Notes: generated by a model from the sequence alone, not told the origin. 64,000 bases of DNA from an uncultured Clostridia bacterium (GCA_934130355.1 CAKOXV010000008.1:14310-78309); one strand, 5' to 3'. Positions 27,411 through 35,920 are shown, counted from the first letter of the stretch. Made by a program: numbers and translations.

Positions 27411-28664
27411 GTGAAATTATATAAGATTTTAGGAATATTTATTATTTTGACTTTTTCTTTAGGCTGTATTGCTAGTGCAGATGACAAAAACGAAGAATTA
27501 TCACAAAATATTTCTTCACTTATAGAAGTCTCTTCTTCTCCTGTTGAAGAACCAAATATCAATTCTAGAGCTGCCATTATTTATGAGCGTACTTCTGGAA
27601 AAGTTCTATTTGGAAAAAATGAAAACGAAAAGCGAAAAATGGCTTCAACTACTAAAATTATGACTGCTATAATAGTTCTAGAAAACTCTAATTTGAATGA
27701 TATTGTCACAGTTTCTGCAAAGGCTGCAGATACAGGTGGTTCACGTCTAGGGCTACGTAAAAATGATAAAGTTTCTGTTCGAGATTTACTTTATGGTCTA
27801 TTACTTTGTTCTGGAAATGATGCTGCAGTTGCTTTAGCAGAATATGTTAGCGGAAGTGTCACAGAATTTGCTGTTTTAATGAATAGCAAAACTACTTCAC
27901 TAGGATTAACTTCAACACATTTCGTCACTCCACATGGTCTTGATAATGATGAACATTATACAACAGCTTATGAACTTGCAATTATAACAGATTATGCTTT
28001 AAAACAAAAAGAATTTTGTAAGTATGTAGGAACAAAAAATTATACAGTATCTATAAGCGGAAATCCTAAGAATTTATCTAACACAAACGAACTTCTTGGT
28101 AATTTATCTGGTGTTTATGGTGTAAAGACTGGATTTACTAATGGTGCTAATCGTTGCCTTGTTACTGCTGTAAAACGTGATAACATGGATTTAATATGCA
28201 TAGTTCTTGGAGCAGATACTAAAAAGAATAGGACTCTTGATAGTATCCAGCTAATTGAATATGCTTTTGGAAATTTTAAAATGGTGGATATCAGAAAAGA
28301 AATTAAAACTGAATTTAATAATTGGAAATCTTGTACTAATTCTGAATTTTTAGTAAATAAAGGTGTTTCAAACAATGTTGATGTAATTCTAAATGAATTG
28401 CCATTTGAATTTTTGCCAGTAAATTGTAATTATATTGATAGTATTAGCATATATATATATTGTGCAACTACTTTAGAAGCCCCATTACAAGCAAATACTG
28501 CTATTGGATATCTTACTGTTAGCGTTCATGGCAAAAATATACTTAGCTTAGATTTGTATAATTCAAATGAAATTTTAAAGAAAAATTCCAAGGATTTTTT
28601 TAAAACTTTACTTCAAAATTATGTTTTTGAGTTAGAGTCCTTATTATACAAAAAAATTCAATAA
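27411..28664 (+). CDS. D-alanyl-D-alanine carboxypeptidase (DacF/PBP5 type)
   Basis: Low-molecular-weight PBP that trims the terminal D-Ala of peptidoglycan. The 417 residues have a signal peptide (about 1-24), then S79-T-T-K82, S134-G-N and K239-T-G, the three active-site motifs of peptidase S11, followed by a PBP5-type C-terminal domain and a final helix that may attach to the membrane. GTG start directly after GGAGGAG. A DacF role in sporulation is possible but not shown by sequence alone. The tRNA promoter begins four bases after its stop. Confidence 0.92.
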   Translation: MKLYKILGIFIILTFSLGCIASADDKNEELSQNISSLIEVSSSPVEEPNINSRAAIIYERTSGKVLFGKNENEKRKMASTTKIMTAIIVLENSNLNDIVTVSAKAADTGGSRLGLRKNDKVSVRDLLYGLLLCSGNDAAVALAEYVSGSVTEFAVLMNSKTTSLGLTSTHFVTPHGLDNDEHYTTAYELAIITDYALKQKEFCKYVGTKNYTVSISGNPKNLSNTNELLGNLSGVYGVKTGFTNGANRCLVTAVKRDNMDLICIVLGADTKKNRTLDSIQLIEYAFGNFKMVDIRKEIKTEFNNWKSCTNSEFLVNKGVSNNVDVILNELPFEFLPVNCNYIDSISIYIYCATTLEAPLQANTAIGYLTVSVHGKNILSLDLYNSNEILKKNSKDFFKTLLQNYVFELESLLYKKIQ

Positions 28665-28668
28665 ATCC

Positions 28669-28697
28669 TTGACAAATAATAAATATTTTGTTATCAT
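28669..28697 (+). promoter_or_regulatory. tRNA promoter
   Basis: TTGACA (28669-28674), 17-base spacer, TATCAT (28692-28697); the tRNA-Gly gene starts 22 bases later. Confidence 0.75.
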
Positions 28698-28719
28698 TAT
28701 TAAGTCATTTAATAATTTT

Positions 28720-28793
28720 GCAGGTATAGTTTAGTGGTAAAACATAACCTTGCCAAGGTTAAGTTACGGGTCCGATTCCCGTTACCTGCTCCA
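28720..28793 (+). tRNA. tRNA-Gly (anticodon GCC)
   Basis: Acceptor arms gcaggta/tacctgc, D-arm with tagtttagtggta, anticodon loop cttgccaag (GCC), T-arm acgggtccgattcccgt, discriminator T and encoded CCA. Confidence 0.97.
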
Positions 28794-28809
28794 AAATATT
28801 TTAATAAAT

Positions 28810-28883
28810 GGCGACATAGCCAAGCGGTAAGGCACGAGTCTGCAAAACTCTGATCCCCGGTCCGAATCCGGGTGTCGCCTCCA
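28810..28883 (+). tRNA. tRNA-Cys (anticodon GCA)
   Basis: Acceptor arms ggcgaca/tgtcgcc, D-arm agccaagcggtaaggc, anticodon loop gtctgcaaaac (GCA), T-arm ccccggtccgaatccggg, encoded CCA. Seventeen bases after tRNA-Gly, same transcript. Confidence 0.97.
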
Positions 28884-28889
28884 AAAAAG

Positions 28890-28926
28890 AAGCTAGAAAG
28901 CATTGAATATTAGTGCTTTCTAGCTT
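28890..28926 (+). terminator. tRNA operon terminator
   Basis: 13-bp perfect stem aagctagaaagca/tgctttctagctt followed by a T-run. Confidence 0.9.
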
Positions 28927-28943
28927 TTTACATAGTGCTTTTC

Positions 28944-28972
28944 TTGACAATTATGTAAATTTAATATATAAT
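28944..28972 (+). promoter_or_regulatory. Strong promoter of the small membrane-protein gene
   Basis: Consensus TTGACA (28944-28949), 17-base spacer, TATAAT (28967-28972). About 125 bases of leader follow before the ATG, including an agagg/cctct hairpin near 29020-29036 followed by a T-rich stretch. Confidence 0.8.
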
Positions 28973-29100
28973 ATATAGTAATAATCATATATTGATTTTC
29001 TTTTTTCACTAATTAGTGAAGAGGGCTTGTCCTCTAACTTTTTAGTTTTACATATACACGCATAACACCAAAAAAAGTTTTATTTATTTAGGAGGACATT

Positions 29101-29400
29101 ATGGAAACAATTAGAACTTATTGCGGAATAGCACTACTACTGTCGTTTATTCCATTGTTTAGCAGTGCAATATTATCACTTATCGCTAAAGCCAAAATCA
29201 GTAAAAAAATTTTCTGGATATGCTTTGGAATATCTTCCACTCTTGGCATCGCAAGAATGACCCTAGAATTCATATACATCGGTAGCGCTCCACCTTATAC
29301 CACTTATGACGGTGAAATATGGCCTACATTTTGGTTAATGATACTGCTATCAATTGGTATTCTTTATAGTTTCTTATCAGAATTCCTTAATAAGCATTAA
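29101..29400 (+). CDS. Small membrane protein, unknown
   Basis: 99 residues with about three membrane segments (about 8-28, 37-55 and 78-93) joined by KAKISKK and a short loop IGSAPPYTTYDGEIWPT. Unusually well-formed expression signals: consensus promoter, GGAGG ribosome-binding site seven bases from ATG and a strong terminator. It stands alone on the plus strand between the tRNAs and a convergent spo0E-like gene. I do not recognise the family. Confidence 0.7.
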   Translation: METIRTYCGIALLLSFIPLFSSAILSLIAKAKISKKIFWICFGISSTLGIARMTLEFIYIGSAPPYTTYDGEIWPTFWLMILLSIGILYSFLSEFLNKH

Positions 29401-29409
29401 TCTGTTTCA

Positions 29410-29437
29410 AAAGGCAGTTAGTTAACTAACTGCCTTT
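29410..29437. terminator. Bidirectional terminator overlapping the spo0E-like stop
   Basis: Perfect 14-bp palindromic stem aaaggcagttagtt/aactaactgccttt. It ends the small membrane-protein transcript and also encodes the last residues and stop codon of the convergent spo0E-like gene. Confidence 0.85.
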
Positions 29438-29574
29438 TTCTTATTTTTTCTATAATATTCTGCAATTAATTCATCAAGTTCGACACTTAACTGATAAATT
29501 ATGCTATAATCTTTTCCGCTTATTATACTCTCATTAAGTTTATTTCTTAATTTACAAATTTCTTCATTTAACAT
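29422..29574 (-). CDS. Spo0E-like sporulation phosphatase peptide
   Basis: A 50-residue ORF below usual length cut-offs. It begins MLNEEICKLRNKLNESI and contains LSVELDELIAEYY, a match to the Spo0E-family signature SQELD (here SVELD). Spo0E peptides dephosphorylate Spo0A~P and delay sporulation. The aspartate of the motif is present; Gln is replaced by Val. GGAG lies nine bases before ATG. Its stop codon lies inside the shared terminator hairpin. The coding sequence for SVELD contains TGTCGAA, a Spo0A-box sequence, possibly by chance. Confidence 0.8.
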   Translation of the reverse strand: MLNEEICKLRNKLNESIISGKDYSIIYQLSVELDELIAEYYRKNKKKAVS

Positions 29575-29704
29575 ACAGTGTTTCTCCTTTTTTACAATTA
29601 TTTATCTGTATATTTATAAATTAACATATTTTTACAAGCCAGTCAATAAAATATTTCATTTTTTTGACTTTTTGTAAGACGTTTTTCCTTAGAATCTACT
29701 GTAT

Positions 29705-29711
29705 TTCGACA
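29705..29711 (-). promoter_or_regulatory. Candidate Spo0A box
   Basis: TGTCGAA on the minus strand, 131 bases upstream of the spo0E-like ATG in a 213-base AT-rich gap. It exactly matches the core 0A box. A 7-base match can arise by chance; position is what makes it worth noting. Confidence 0.35.
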
Positions 29712-29787
29712 TTTTATAGCATAATCCATTATTATTCCACTTTATATATATTACAATCCTGTGTAATTTGTATTACATTACTTCAAT

Positions 29788-31071
29788 TTAATTACAATTA
29801 TGTTTTTTTATTACAGAAAGAACCATTTTTTCTGTAACAAAAACATTTTTCAAAAGTTGTTCGACATATTGTTCATTTATTGTTCCTATTTCTTCTAAAT
29901 AATCAAAACTATTTATTTCTTTAAAGAAATCTGCTAAAAACATTCTTGCTATGTCTGCTGTATCATTGTATTCTTTTACATATTCGCCATAAATTCTTTT
30001 CTTAATTCTATTAAATTCCTGAGAATCAATTGGCTTATTTTTCATTTCTTCAACTTTTTGTTTAAATCTATTATATACTTTTTCAGGTTCTGTTGCTTGA
30101 CCTGTAATTAGAATATGTGCATATCCTCTTGCAAATTCATAATCTAAACTTGGAGTTGAGAATAATATTCCTTCCTCATATAATTCTTTATATAATTTTG
30201 AACTTTTTCCAAATATCATATTTAGTAATATCTCTATTCCAATATGTTTACGAACTCTTTCCTTCGTTTCTGCTAACTCATCTTTTATTCCTATTGTAAA
30301 TAATGGTTGACTAACTTCCATTGTTTGTTCTATTTTTTCTTTTACAATATCTTTTTTCTCATCAGGATATATTCTCTTAATTTCTCCATTTGCCTCTCTA
30401 GGAACTAATCTCTTTTTAATTTCTTCAAGTAATTCTTCTGGTTCAAAATCCCCACAAACCACCATTGCCATATTTGAAGGGTTATAAAATGTATTATAGC
30501 ATTTATATAAAATTTCTTTATCTATATGACTTATTGTTTCAATTGTTCCTGTTATATCTAATTTTACAGGATGTTCATGATACATTGCTTCTAATGCATT
30601 TAAATACACTTTCCATTCTGGATAATCATCATACATCATTATTTCTTGACCAATTATTCCTTTTTCTTTTTCGACATTCTGATCAGTGAAATATGGATGT
30701 TGCACATAATCCATTAATTCATCAAGTGCTGGATAAAAATTTTCTGTACATTCAAATAAATATGCTGTATGATCATTTGTTGTATATGCATTTGCTTCTA
30801 CACCTAAAGCTGTAAGTGTGTCTAAGCTGTTAATTCCGCTTTCTTGTTCAAACATCTTATGCTCTAAAAAATGTGCCACTCCTTTTGGTACTTCTGTTTC
30901 GTTTTCTTCTCCTGGTACAATAAATTTGCTATCATTTGAACCATAATTTGTTCCCCATATTACATATTTTTTTTGAACTCCTTTTTTAGGAATACACATT
31001 ATTGTTAGTCCATTTTCTAGTTTTTCTATATATAATTTTTCTTTTACCTTTGAATTTTCAATAATTTGCAT
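29788..31071 (-). CDS. ymfH: M16 zinc peptidase, YmfH/YfmH-like active subunit
   Basis: Processing-peptidase-like M16B protein of 427 residues. It has the inverted zinc motif H67-F-L-E70-H71 and the downstream zinc glutamate in EKEKGIIGQEI, so it should be the catalytic partner. It starts directly after the stop of the upstream M16 gene that lacks the motif. In Bacillus the equivalent pair is linked to EF-P 5-aminopentanol modification, but the substrate is not shown here. Confidence 0.88.
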   Translation of the reverse strand: MQIIENSKVKEKLYIEKLENGLTIMCIPKKGVQKKYVIWGTNYGSNDSKFIVPGEENETEVPKGVAHFLEHKMFEQESGINSLDTLTALGVEANAYTTNDHTAYLFECTENFYPALDELMDYVQHPYFTDQNVEKEKGIIGQEIMMYDDYPEWKVYLNALEAMYHEHPVKLDITGTIETISHIDKEILYKCYNTFYNPSNMAMVVCGDFEPEELLEEIKKRLVPREANGEIKRIYPDEKKDIVKEKIEQTMEVSQPLFTIGIKDELAETKERVRKHIGIEILLNMIFGKSSKLYKELYEEGILFSTPSLDYEFARGYAHILITGQATEPEKVYNRFKQKVEEMKNKPIDSQEFNRIKKRIYGEYVKEYNDTADIARMFLADFFKEINSFDYLEEIGTINEQYVEQLLKNVFVTEKMVLSVIKKHNCN

Positions 31072-32361
31072 TTATTTGCCCTCCTTTGTTGTTTTGTCAT
31101 CCTTCAAGAAATATATTGTGTTTATTGTAACATTTTTTGCAATTTCAATTATATCTTGCTTTGTTACTTTTTGAATTTTTTCTATATATTCTTCTAGTGA
31201 AGTTTTTAAATTTGTTAACTCTTGTCCATAAAAATAAGTAATCTCTGTGTCTTGTTCATCATCTATGCTCTTTATCCCTGATATTATTCCTTTTTTAGCA
31301 TTATCTATATTTTCTTCTGTAAATTTTCCTTCTTTCATATCTTCTAATTGTTTTTTTATAATTTCTAATGTTTTTTCATAATTCTTAATTTCTATTCCAC
31401 ATTTTATAAATATATTACTTTTAGAACTTGTATAACTTGATCCAGCAGTATATGCCAAACTTGCTTTTTCTCTTACTTCTTGAAATAATTTAGAATTAGC
31501 TGTTCCGCCTAATATTGCATTATATAAAATCGCACTATACTTTTGATTTTCATTTTCTAAATGCAAGTCTAATCCTATAGTTATTTTTCCTTGTGTTACA
31601 TCCATCTCTTCTACAACTTCTCTTGGTTCAACAGTTTCTTTTGCTTCTATTTTATTTACTTTATAGTTAGGCTTTCTTCCTTGCAATTTTTTTATGTTTT
31701 CATTTTCTTCTATAATGTTTTTAGAATTATCTATATTTCCTGATATAAATATATCTATTTTACATTGTGAAATCATTGTTTTATAATATTCATATAAAGA
31801 TTGTGTAGTAATTTTTTCCAAATCTTCTATATAACCATATTTATATAGTCCATAAGGTTGACCTTTGTACATTTCTTCTATGCATCTGTCAAGTGCATAT
31901 CTTGCCTTATTATCAGTTTTTCCTTCTATAATTCTTCTTAAAGTTTCTTTTTCTTGTTTTACATACTCTTCTTTAAATATTCCATTTTCTAATACTGGAT
32001 CAAATATTATTTCAAGTAATTTATCAACACCTTTTTTTAATATATTTTCATCTGATTCAGGCAAAAAATTATCATTTATAGTCTCTAAATAAAATTTTAG
32101 AACATGATTATCTCCTGTTTTATCTAATCCACAATCAAAATTTGCTCCATACATTTCTTCTAATTCTTGACTTATTTTTTCTTGTGTAGGCATATTTTTG
32201 CTTCCTCTTCTTAACACTGCTGATATTAGTGCATTTAGAGTTACATATTCTCTTGTTATAGGCATACTCAAAAATACTGCTATTAAATTTGTTTTAAATT
32301 TATCTGTTCTTATTTCATGTAATTGTATTCCTTCTTTTATTTCTTTTTCATTATATTGCAT
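31072..32361 (-). CDS. ymfF: M16-family inactive partner, YmfF/YfmF-like
   Basis: 429 residues with the M16 two-domain fold (LNALISAVLRRGSKNMPTQ at the N-terminus, ILGGTANSKLFQEVREKASLAY in the second half). The HxxEH zinc motif is replaced (the equivalent segment reads VLRRGS), so this is the non-catalytic subunit. Directly abuts ymfH, as in other Firmicutes pairs. Confidence 0.88.
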   Translation of the reverse strand: MQYNEKEIKEGIQLHEIRTDKFKTNLIAVFLSMPITREYVTLNALISAVLRRGSKNMPTQEKISQELEEMYGANFDCGLDKTGDNHVLKFYLETINDNFLPESDENILKKGVDKLLEIIFDPVLENGIFKEEYVKQEKETLRRIIEGKTDNKARYALDRCIEEMYKGQPYGLYKYGYIEDLEKITTQSLYEYYKTMISQCKIDIFISGNIDNSKNIIEENENIKKLQGRKPNYKVNKIEAKETVEPREVVEEMDVTQGKITIGLDLHLENENQKYSAILYNAILGGTANSKLFQEVREKASLAYTAGSSYTSSKSNIFIKCGIEIKNYEKTLEIIKKQLEDMKEGKFTEENIDNAKKGIISGIKSIDDEQDTEITYFYGQELTNLKTSLEEYIEKIQKVTKQDIIEIAKNVTINTIYFLKDDKTTKEGK

Positions 32362-32444
32362 ATTAATACCATTCCTTTCTATTTATATAGTATAATATAT
32401 TTTCCAATAATTATTCAATACCTTTTTGTTAAAACAATATAAAA

Positions 32445-32488
32445 AGACTGTTCATGTTTTACCATTTCTTAGTAAAACAGACCAGTCT
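32445..32488 (-). terminator. Terminator after rpsU
   Basis: Imperfect stem agactg...gttttac / gtaaaac...cagtct with a 9-base loop, beyond the rpsU stop. Confidence 0.7.
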
Positions 32489-32497
32489 ATTTATTAA

Positions 32498-32668
32498 TTA
32501 AAATTTTCTTTTTCTAGCTGCCTCTGATTTTTTCTTTCTTTTTACGCTTGGTTTTTCATAATGTTCTCTTTTACGAACTTCTTGAAGAACCCCATTTCTT
32601 GCACATTGTCTCTTAAATCTTTTTAGTGCATCTTCTATATTTCCATTATTAACTTTTATTTCTGACAT
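32498..32668 (-). CDS. rpsU: 30S ribosomal protein bS21
   Basis: 56-residue ORF reading MSEIKVNNGNIEDALKRFKR, then QCARNGVLQEVRKREHYEKP and a Lys/Arg-rich tail: a full-length bS21 of the small ribosomal subunit. AGGAGGGG lies seven bases before ATG. It is too short for ordinary ORF filters. It stands alone, upstream of the ymfF-ymfH pair with its own terminator. Confidence 0.96.
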   Translation of the reverse strand: MSEIKVNNGNIEDALKRFKRQCARNGVLQEVRKREHYEKPSVKRKKKSEAARKRKF

Positions 32669-32835
32669 TAATATTCCCCTCCTTCCGGCGTTTAGAACAC
32701 TGTATGCGGGATTTTTATCTCCTATATACGCTAATTATTATACATTATTTGGATATATGTTGTCAAGTCTTTTAAAAAAAATGTTGTAATAAACCATTAT
32801 TAGTTAATAGTTAAGTACCATAACTCGGCTCAAAT

Positions 32836-33156
32836 AGCATAATAGCACCTTTGACCCCATACATATATATTAAATAATGGAAAATTTTGTGCATCTAAAC
32901 TTGAGGATAGAAAATTTTAAAGTACAAAACGAGGAATGCTCACGTCAAAAATGAATATATTACTATTCCATGGCAAAAACATAGCTAGGGTCATCCCCAT
33001 AGTGGGTCTTTGCCTTATTCCATAGTAACATATTCATTTTTGGACTAAGTGAGAGAGGCTCGGGTTGTACTTTTAGATTTTATACGAAAGTTTAGCTTGT
33101 CCAAAATTTGGAATGTTTTTAATATATATGTATGGGGTAAAAGGTGCTATTATGCT
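32836..33156. repeat. Long-hairpin element, copy 2 (inverted relative to copy 1)
   Basis: A 275-bp core (32859-33133) whose reverse complement matches the 22375-22646 core with about eight substitutions plus a divergent centre. Arms 32836-32858 and 33134-33156 are 23 bp with one mismatch. The arms differ from copy 1 at eight positions; at seven of them both partners change so pairing is kept. The element ends 14 bases from the nrdG stop and lies in the 502-base gap between nrdG and rpsU. The rest of the gap, 32669-32835, holds only AT-rich DNA, including the rpsU upstream region. Confidence 0.9.
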
Positions 33157-33170
33157 GTTATTAACTAGTT

Positions 33171-33692
33171 CTAAACTTCATAAGGTATAACTTTATGCAC
33201 TTTTAATGATTCTGGCACATTTATTATTCTTTGATTTGAAGAACCTCTAAATTTTAAGTTCAAATCTTTTTTATCCTCTTCAAATTTTCCATCAACTATT
33301 ACATCAATATATGACATTAGTTCTTTTGTTTCAGCCCAATTTTCAAACATATTTCCCATAACATCTTTATCAAATGTATATCCTGTATAACACCAAATAT
33401 TTTTGTCTGGGAACTTTTCTTTTACTCTTTTTAATAATGGTAATAGTCCTTTTTGATTAGTATATTCTAATGGTTCTCCTCCTAAAAGTGAAAGTCCTGA
33501 TACATAAGGGTGATCTAGTTCTTTTATTATTCTTTCTATATCTTCTTCTGTAAATTTTTTTCCATAGTTAAAGTCCCATGCTTGTGCATTAAAACATCCT
33601 TTGCAGTGATGATTACAGCCACTTACAAATAATGATACTCTAACTCCTTTTCCATTTGCTACATCTGCTATTTTTATATCTGCATAGTTCAT
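33171..33692 (-). CDS. nrdG: Anaerobic ribonucleotide reductase activating protein
   Basis: Radical SAM enzyme that installs the glycyl radical on NrdD. The 173 residues have C26-x3-C30-x2-C33 in SGCNHHCKGCFN for the 4Fe-4S cluster, then LSLLGGEPL (SAM-binding GGE motif) and NIWCYTGYTF. ATG 33692 follows GGAGG by eight bases. nrdD, its usual neighbour, is not in this window; the adjacent gene is unrelated. Confidence 0.93.
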   Translation of the reverse strand: MNYADIKIADVANGKGVRVSLFVSGCNHHCKGCFNAQAWDFNYGKKFTEEDIERIIKELDHPYVSGLSLLGGEPLEYTNQKGLLPLLKRVKEKFPDKNIWCYTGYTFDKDVMGNMFENWAETKELMSYIDVIVDGKFEEDKKDLNLKFRGSSNQRIINVPESLKVHKVIPYEV

Positions 33693-33743
33693 TTTTTTGT
33701 CCTCCAAGTCCTCCAATTTGTTATATTGAATGATAAATTATTA

Positions 33744-35354
33744 TTACTTGTATTGTCCATATCTTTCCCTTCCTAGTGCTGTATAAAAAGCTTGTTTTAA
33801 GTTATTATTTTGATTGCTTATATATTGATATATGTCTTTATATGCTGTTACATTATCTTGCATTACTATACTATTATATGATGCATCATATTGTTTTAAT
33901 GGATAAAAATAATATGTTTGTATAGTATCATTTAAACTATTTCTTTTAAAATCAAAATTTAATCTTCCAGCACTGTTAGTCTCACCATAAACTCCTGCAT
34001 TAATAGCTGTTTCATCTTCAAGATATTTATCACCTATTCCATGATATTTTCCATCAGCTCCTAATATATATATATATTCTTCAATTATAACTTCTTTGCT
34101 TTCTGAGTTAGTTACCAAAGAATATCCATTGTACAATTTTCCTCCAATTGGTAATCCTTGCAAGAAACTAATTAAAGATATATTATTAGTTATATTATCC
34201 CATTCGTTTTCTTTTAAACTTGGCATCTGGAATACATTTGTTACTCCCGAAAATTCATTATAATTTGATATTGCAATTGTTAAATTTGTCTCTATTTTAT
34301 GTCTTATTATAGATAATCTATGACTATTAAAACTTGATGTTTTGTTCTCAATATTTTTATTCGTATCTGTTCCAGAATTAAAGTTAAATATTGTATCATC
34401 AACAGATGGCCATATTTTAGTTAAATCTGTTTTTCCTTGATCATCAATTACTTCATCAATTGCATCACTATATTTTAATTTTGCCAAATTTGTGCTTTTA
34501 AACCAAGTTGTAAACTCTAATGCATCTTTATAATATCTTTTTGCTAAATTATTGTGTTGTATTAAATTCTTGTATTCTTCATATTTAGTTGGATTTTCGC
34601 TTTTTTTATATTGTTTTCTTAATATTCCATTTAATATATATACAATTTGGCTTTCATCATCATTTGTAGAATTTTCTATCAAATAGTATTTTGTTCCATT
34701 TATTTTTGCATAACTATATATTTTTTCTCCTAAGTTCTCTTTTAAATGTTCTTCTGTTATCTCTACACTATTATAAAAAACTTGGTCTGTTGCTTCTGAA
34801 ACTGTAATTCCATCAATTAGATAACCACCTCTGTTATAATATTTTCCGTCTATTGTTCCTACTACTGTTATGTAATTATCTAATGAATATGTTATTATTA
34901 CATCTACACCTGTTGTTTGATATCTACAACTATATTGTATATATGGTTTTAACCCATATAACTTTTCTCCATTGTCTTCTTTATAATTAATATTTTCATA
35001 AGGTGAATATATATAAAATCCATCATAAAGAGTATATACTAATGCTGGTATATAATTATTTAATTCTGTTTCTGAATATCCACTTAATGCAAATGCTGTT
35101 TTTATGGAGTTCCTGAATGCATTTATAGATGCCTCCAAATCTCTTTTTTTCGAGTTTGCCAAATCAGACGTTGTACTGTTTATTGAGTTTAATTGAAATG
35201 CTTTTATTGCATCATAAGTTGCTGTTGTCAACTTATTATCATACAATGTCTGTAAGTTTAGTGTTTTTATTTGAAATTGAGTGTATTCAGAAAGTACTAA
35301 TGAAATTGGTAATATTATTATTACAAATATTATCGCCAGTTCTTGAATTTTCAT
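33744..35354 (-). CDS. Membrane-anchored protein, unknown
   Basis: 536 residues. One N-terminal hydrophobic helix (about 6-22, with a short KIQE N-terminus reminiscent of TadE- or pilin-like secretion signals), then a helical stretch (about 35-95) and a long beta-rich extracellular region with many Tyr, Asn and Ser residues. No repeats or catalytic motif are visible. I do not recognise the family. Fifty-one bases separate it from nrdG. Confidence 0.55.
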   Translation of the reverse strand: MKIQELAIIFVIIILPISLVLSEYTQFQIKTLNLQTLYDNKLTTATYDAIKAFQLNSINSTTSDLANSKKRDLEASINAFRNSIKTAFALSGYSETELNNYIPALVYTLYDGFYIYSPYENINYKEDNGEKLYGLKPYIQYSCRYQTTGVDVIITYSLDNYITVVGTIDGKYYNRGGYLIDGITVSEATDQVFYNSVEITEEHLKENLGEKIYSYAKINGTKYYLIENSTNDDESQIVYILNGILRKQYKKSENPTKYEEYKNLIQHNNLAKRYYKDALEFTTWFKSTNLAKLKYSDAIDEVIDDQGKTDLTKIWPSVDDTIFNFNSGTDTNKNIENKTSSFNSHRLSIIRHKIETNLTIAISNYNEFSGVTNVFQMPSLKENEWDNITNNISLISFLQGLPIGGKLYNGYSLVTNSESKEVIIEEYIYILGADGKYHGIGDKYLEDETAINAGVYGETNSAGRLNFDFKRNSLNDTIQTYYFYPLKQYDASYNSIVMQDNVTAYKDIYQYISNQNNNLKQAFYTALGRERYGQYK

Positions 35355-35460
35355 CTGTATTCCTCTTTCTTTTTTTATCTTTTCATATACTATAATTACT
35401 ACATTTATCGTTTTTTGTCAATAGAGAATTTTGGTAGAAACATACCTTAAAACAGCAAAA

Positions 35461-35480
35461 AGAGTGTATAAATACACTCT
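35461..35480. terminator. Hairpin upstream of the 33744 gene
   Basis: agagtgta/tacactct hairpin in AT-rich DNA. It could end transcripts coming from the accessory block. Confidence 0.45.
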
Positions 35481-35580
35481 TCAGACTGTTAAAAAGTATA
35501 TAAAAATATTTTGTTAAATACTCTTTTCTTTTTTAAAAAATGAGTTAAAATATATGTTGTCCTAATTAAAATTAAAAGAT

Positions 35581-35618
35581 GATTCTAGGATATGTCATTC
35601 AACAAAATTCCTAGAATC
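35581..35618. terminator. Terminator after the broken gene
   Basis: 10-bp perfect stem gattctagga/tcctagaatc with T-runs on both sides, 16 bases after the end of the pseudogene. Confidence 0.75.
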
Positions 35619-35633
35619 ATTTTGTTTTTGCAA

Positions 35634-35905
35634 TTACTTGTACTGTGCATGATGTTGCACTGCGACAAAGCCTTGTGAGGTTTTCTCAATCCGTGCATCC
35701 AACTCAACCCAACCATCTGTGGAGTTATGTACTGCTCTAATAGAGTCTAACACCTCCTGAGTGGATTTTTCAGTAGGTCTTGCAAACGGAGAACGGAAAA
35801 TTTCCTCTTTAAAGTTCGATAATAGTGTAAAATGTTTTCGATTTCTAGTGGTAAGTTTAATTGTTTTGGTTTATAATTATTATTGGTATAGTTATTAGTT
35901 TTCAT
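35634..35905 (-). pseudogene. Broken transposon-derived gene, chimeric
   Basis: From ATG 35905 one frame reads MKTNN... then QLNLPLEIENI, which looks like the start of IS1182/DUF772-type transposases. That frame stops early. A second frame takes over (NRKHFTLLSNFKEEIF) and runs through RPTEKSTQEVLDSIRAVHNS to HHAQYK and a stop at 35634. The stretch about 35640-35810 is clearly richer in G+C than the surroundings, which suggests foreign origin. The 775-base gap from 35355 to 36129 otherwise holds only hairpins and a repeat copy. Confidence 0.5.
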
Positions 35906-35920
35906 ATATTAAATTATACC

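Noticed and set aside
28707..28903. A 64-codon minus-strand ORF across the tRNA genes
   Set aside because: It is antisense to two well-formed tRNAs and their terminator; the reading frame is incidental.
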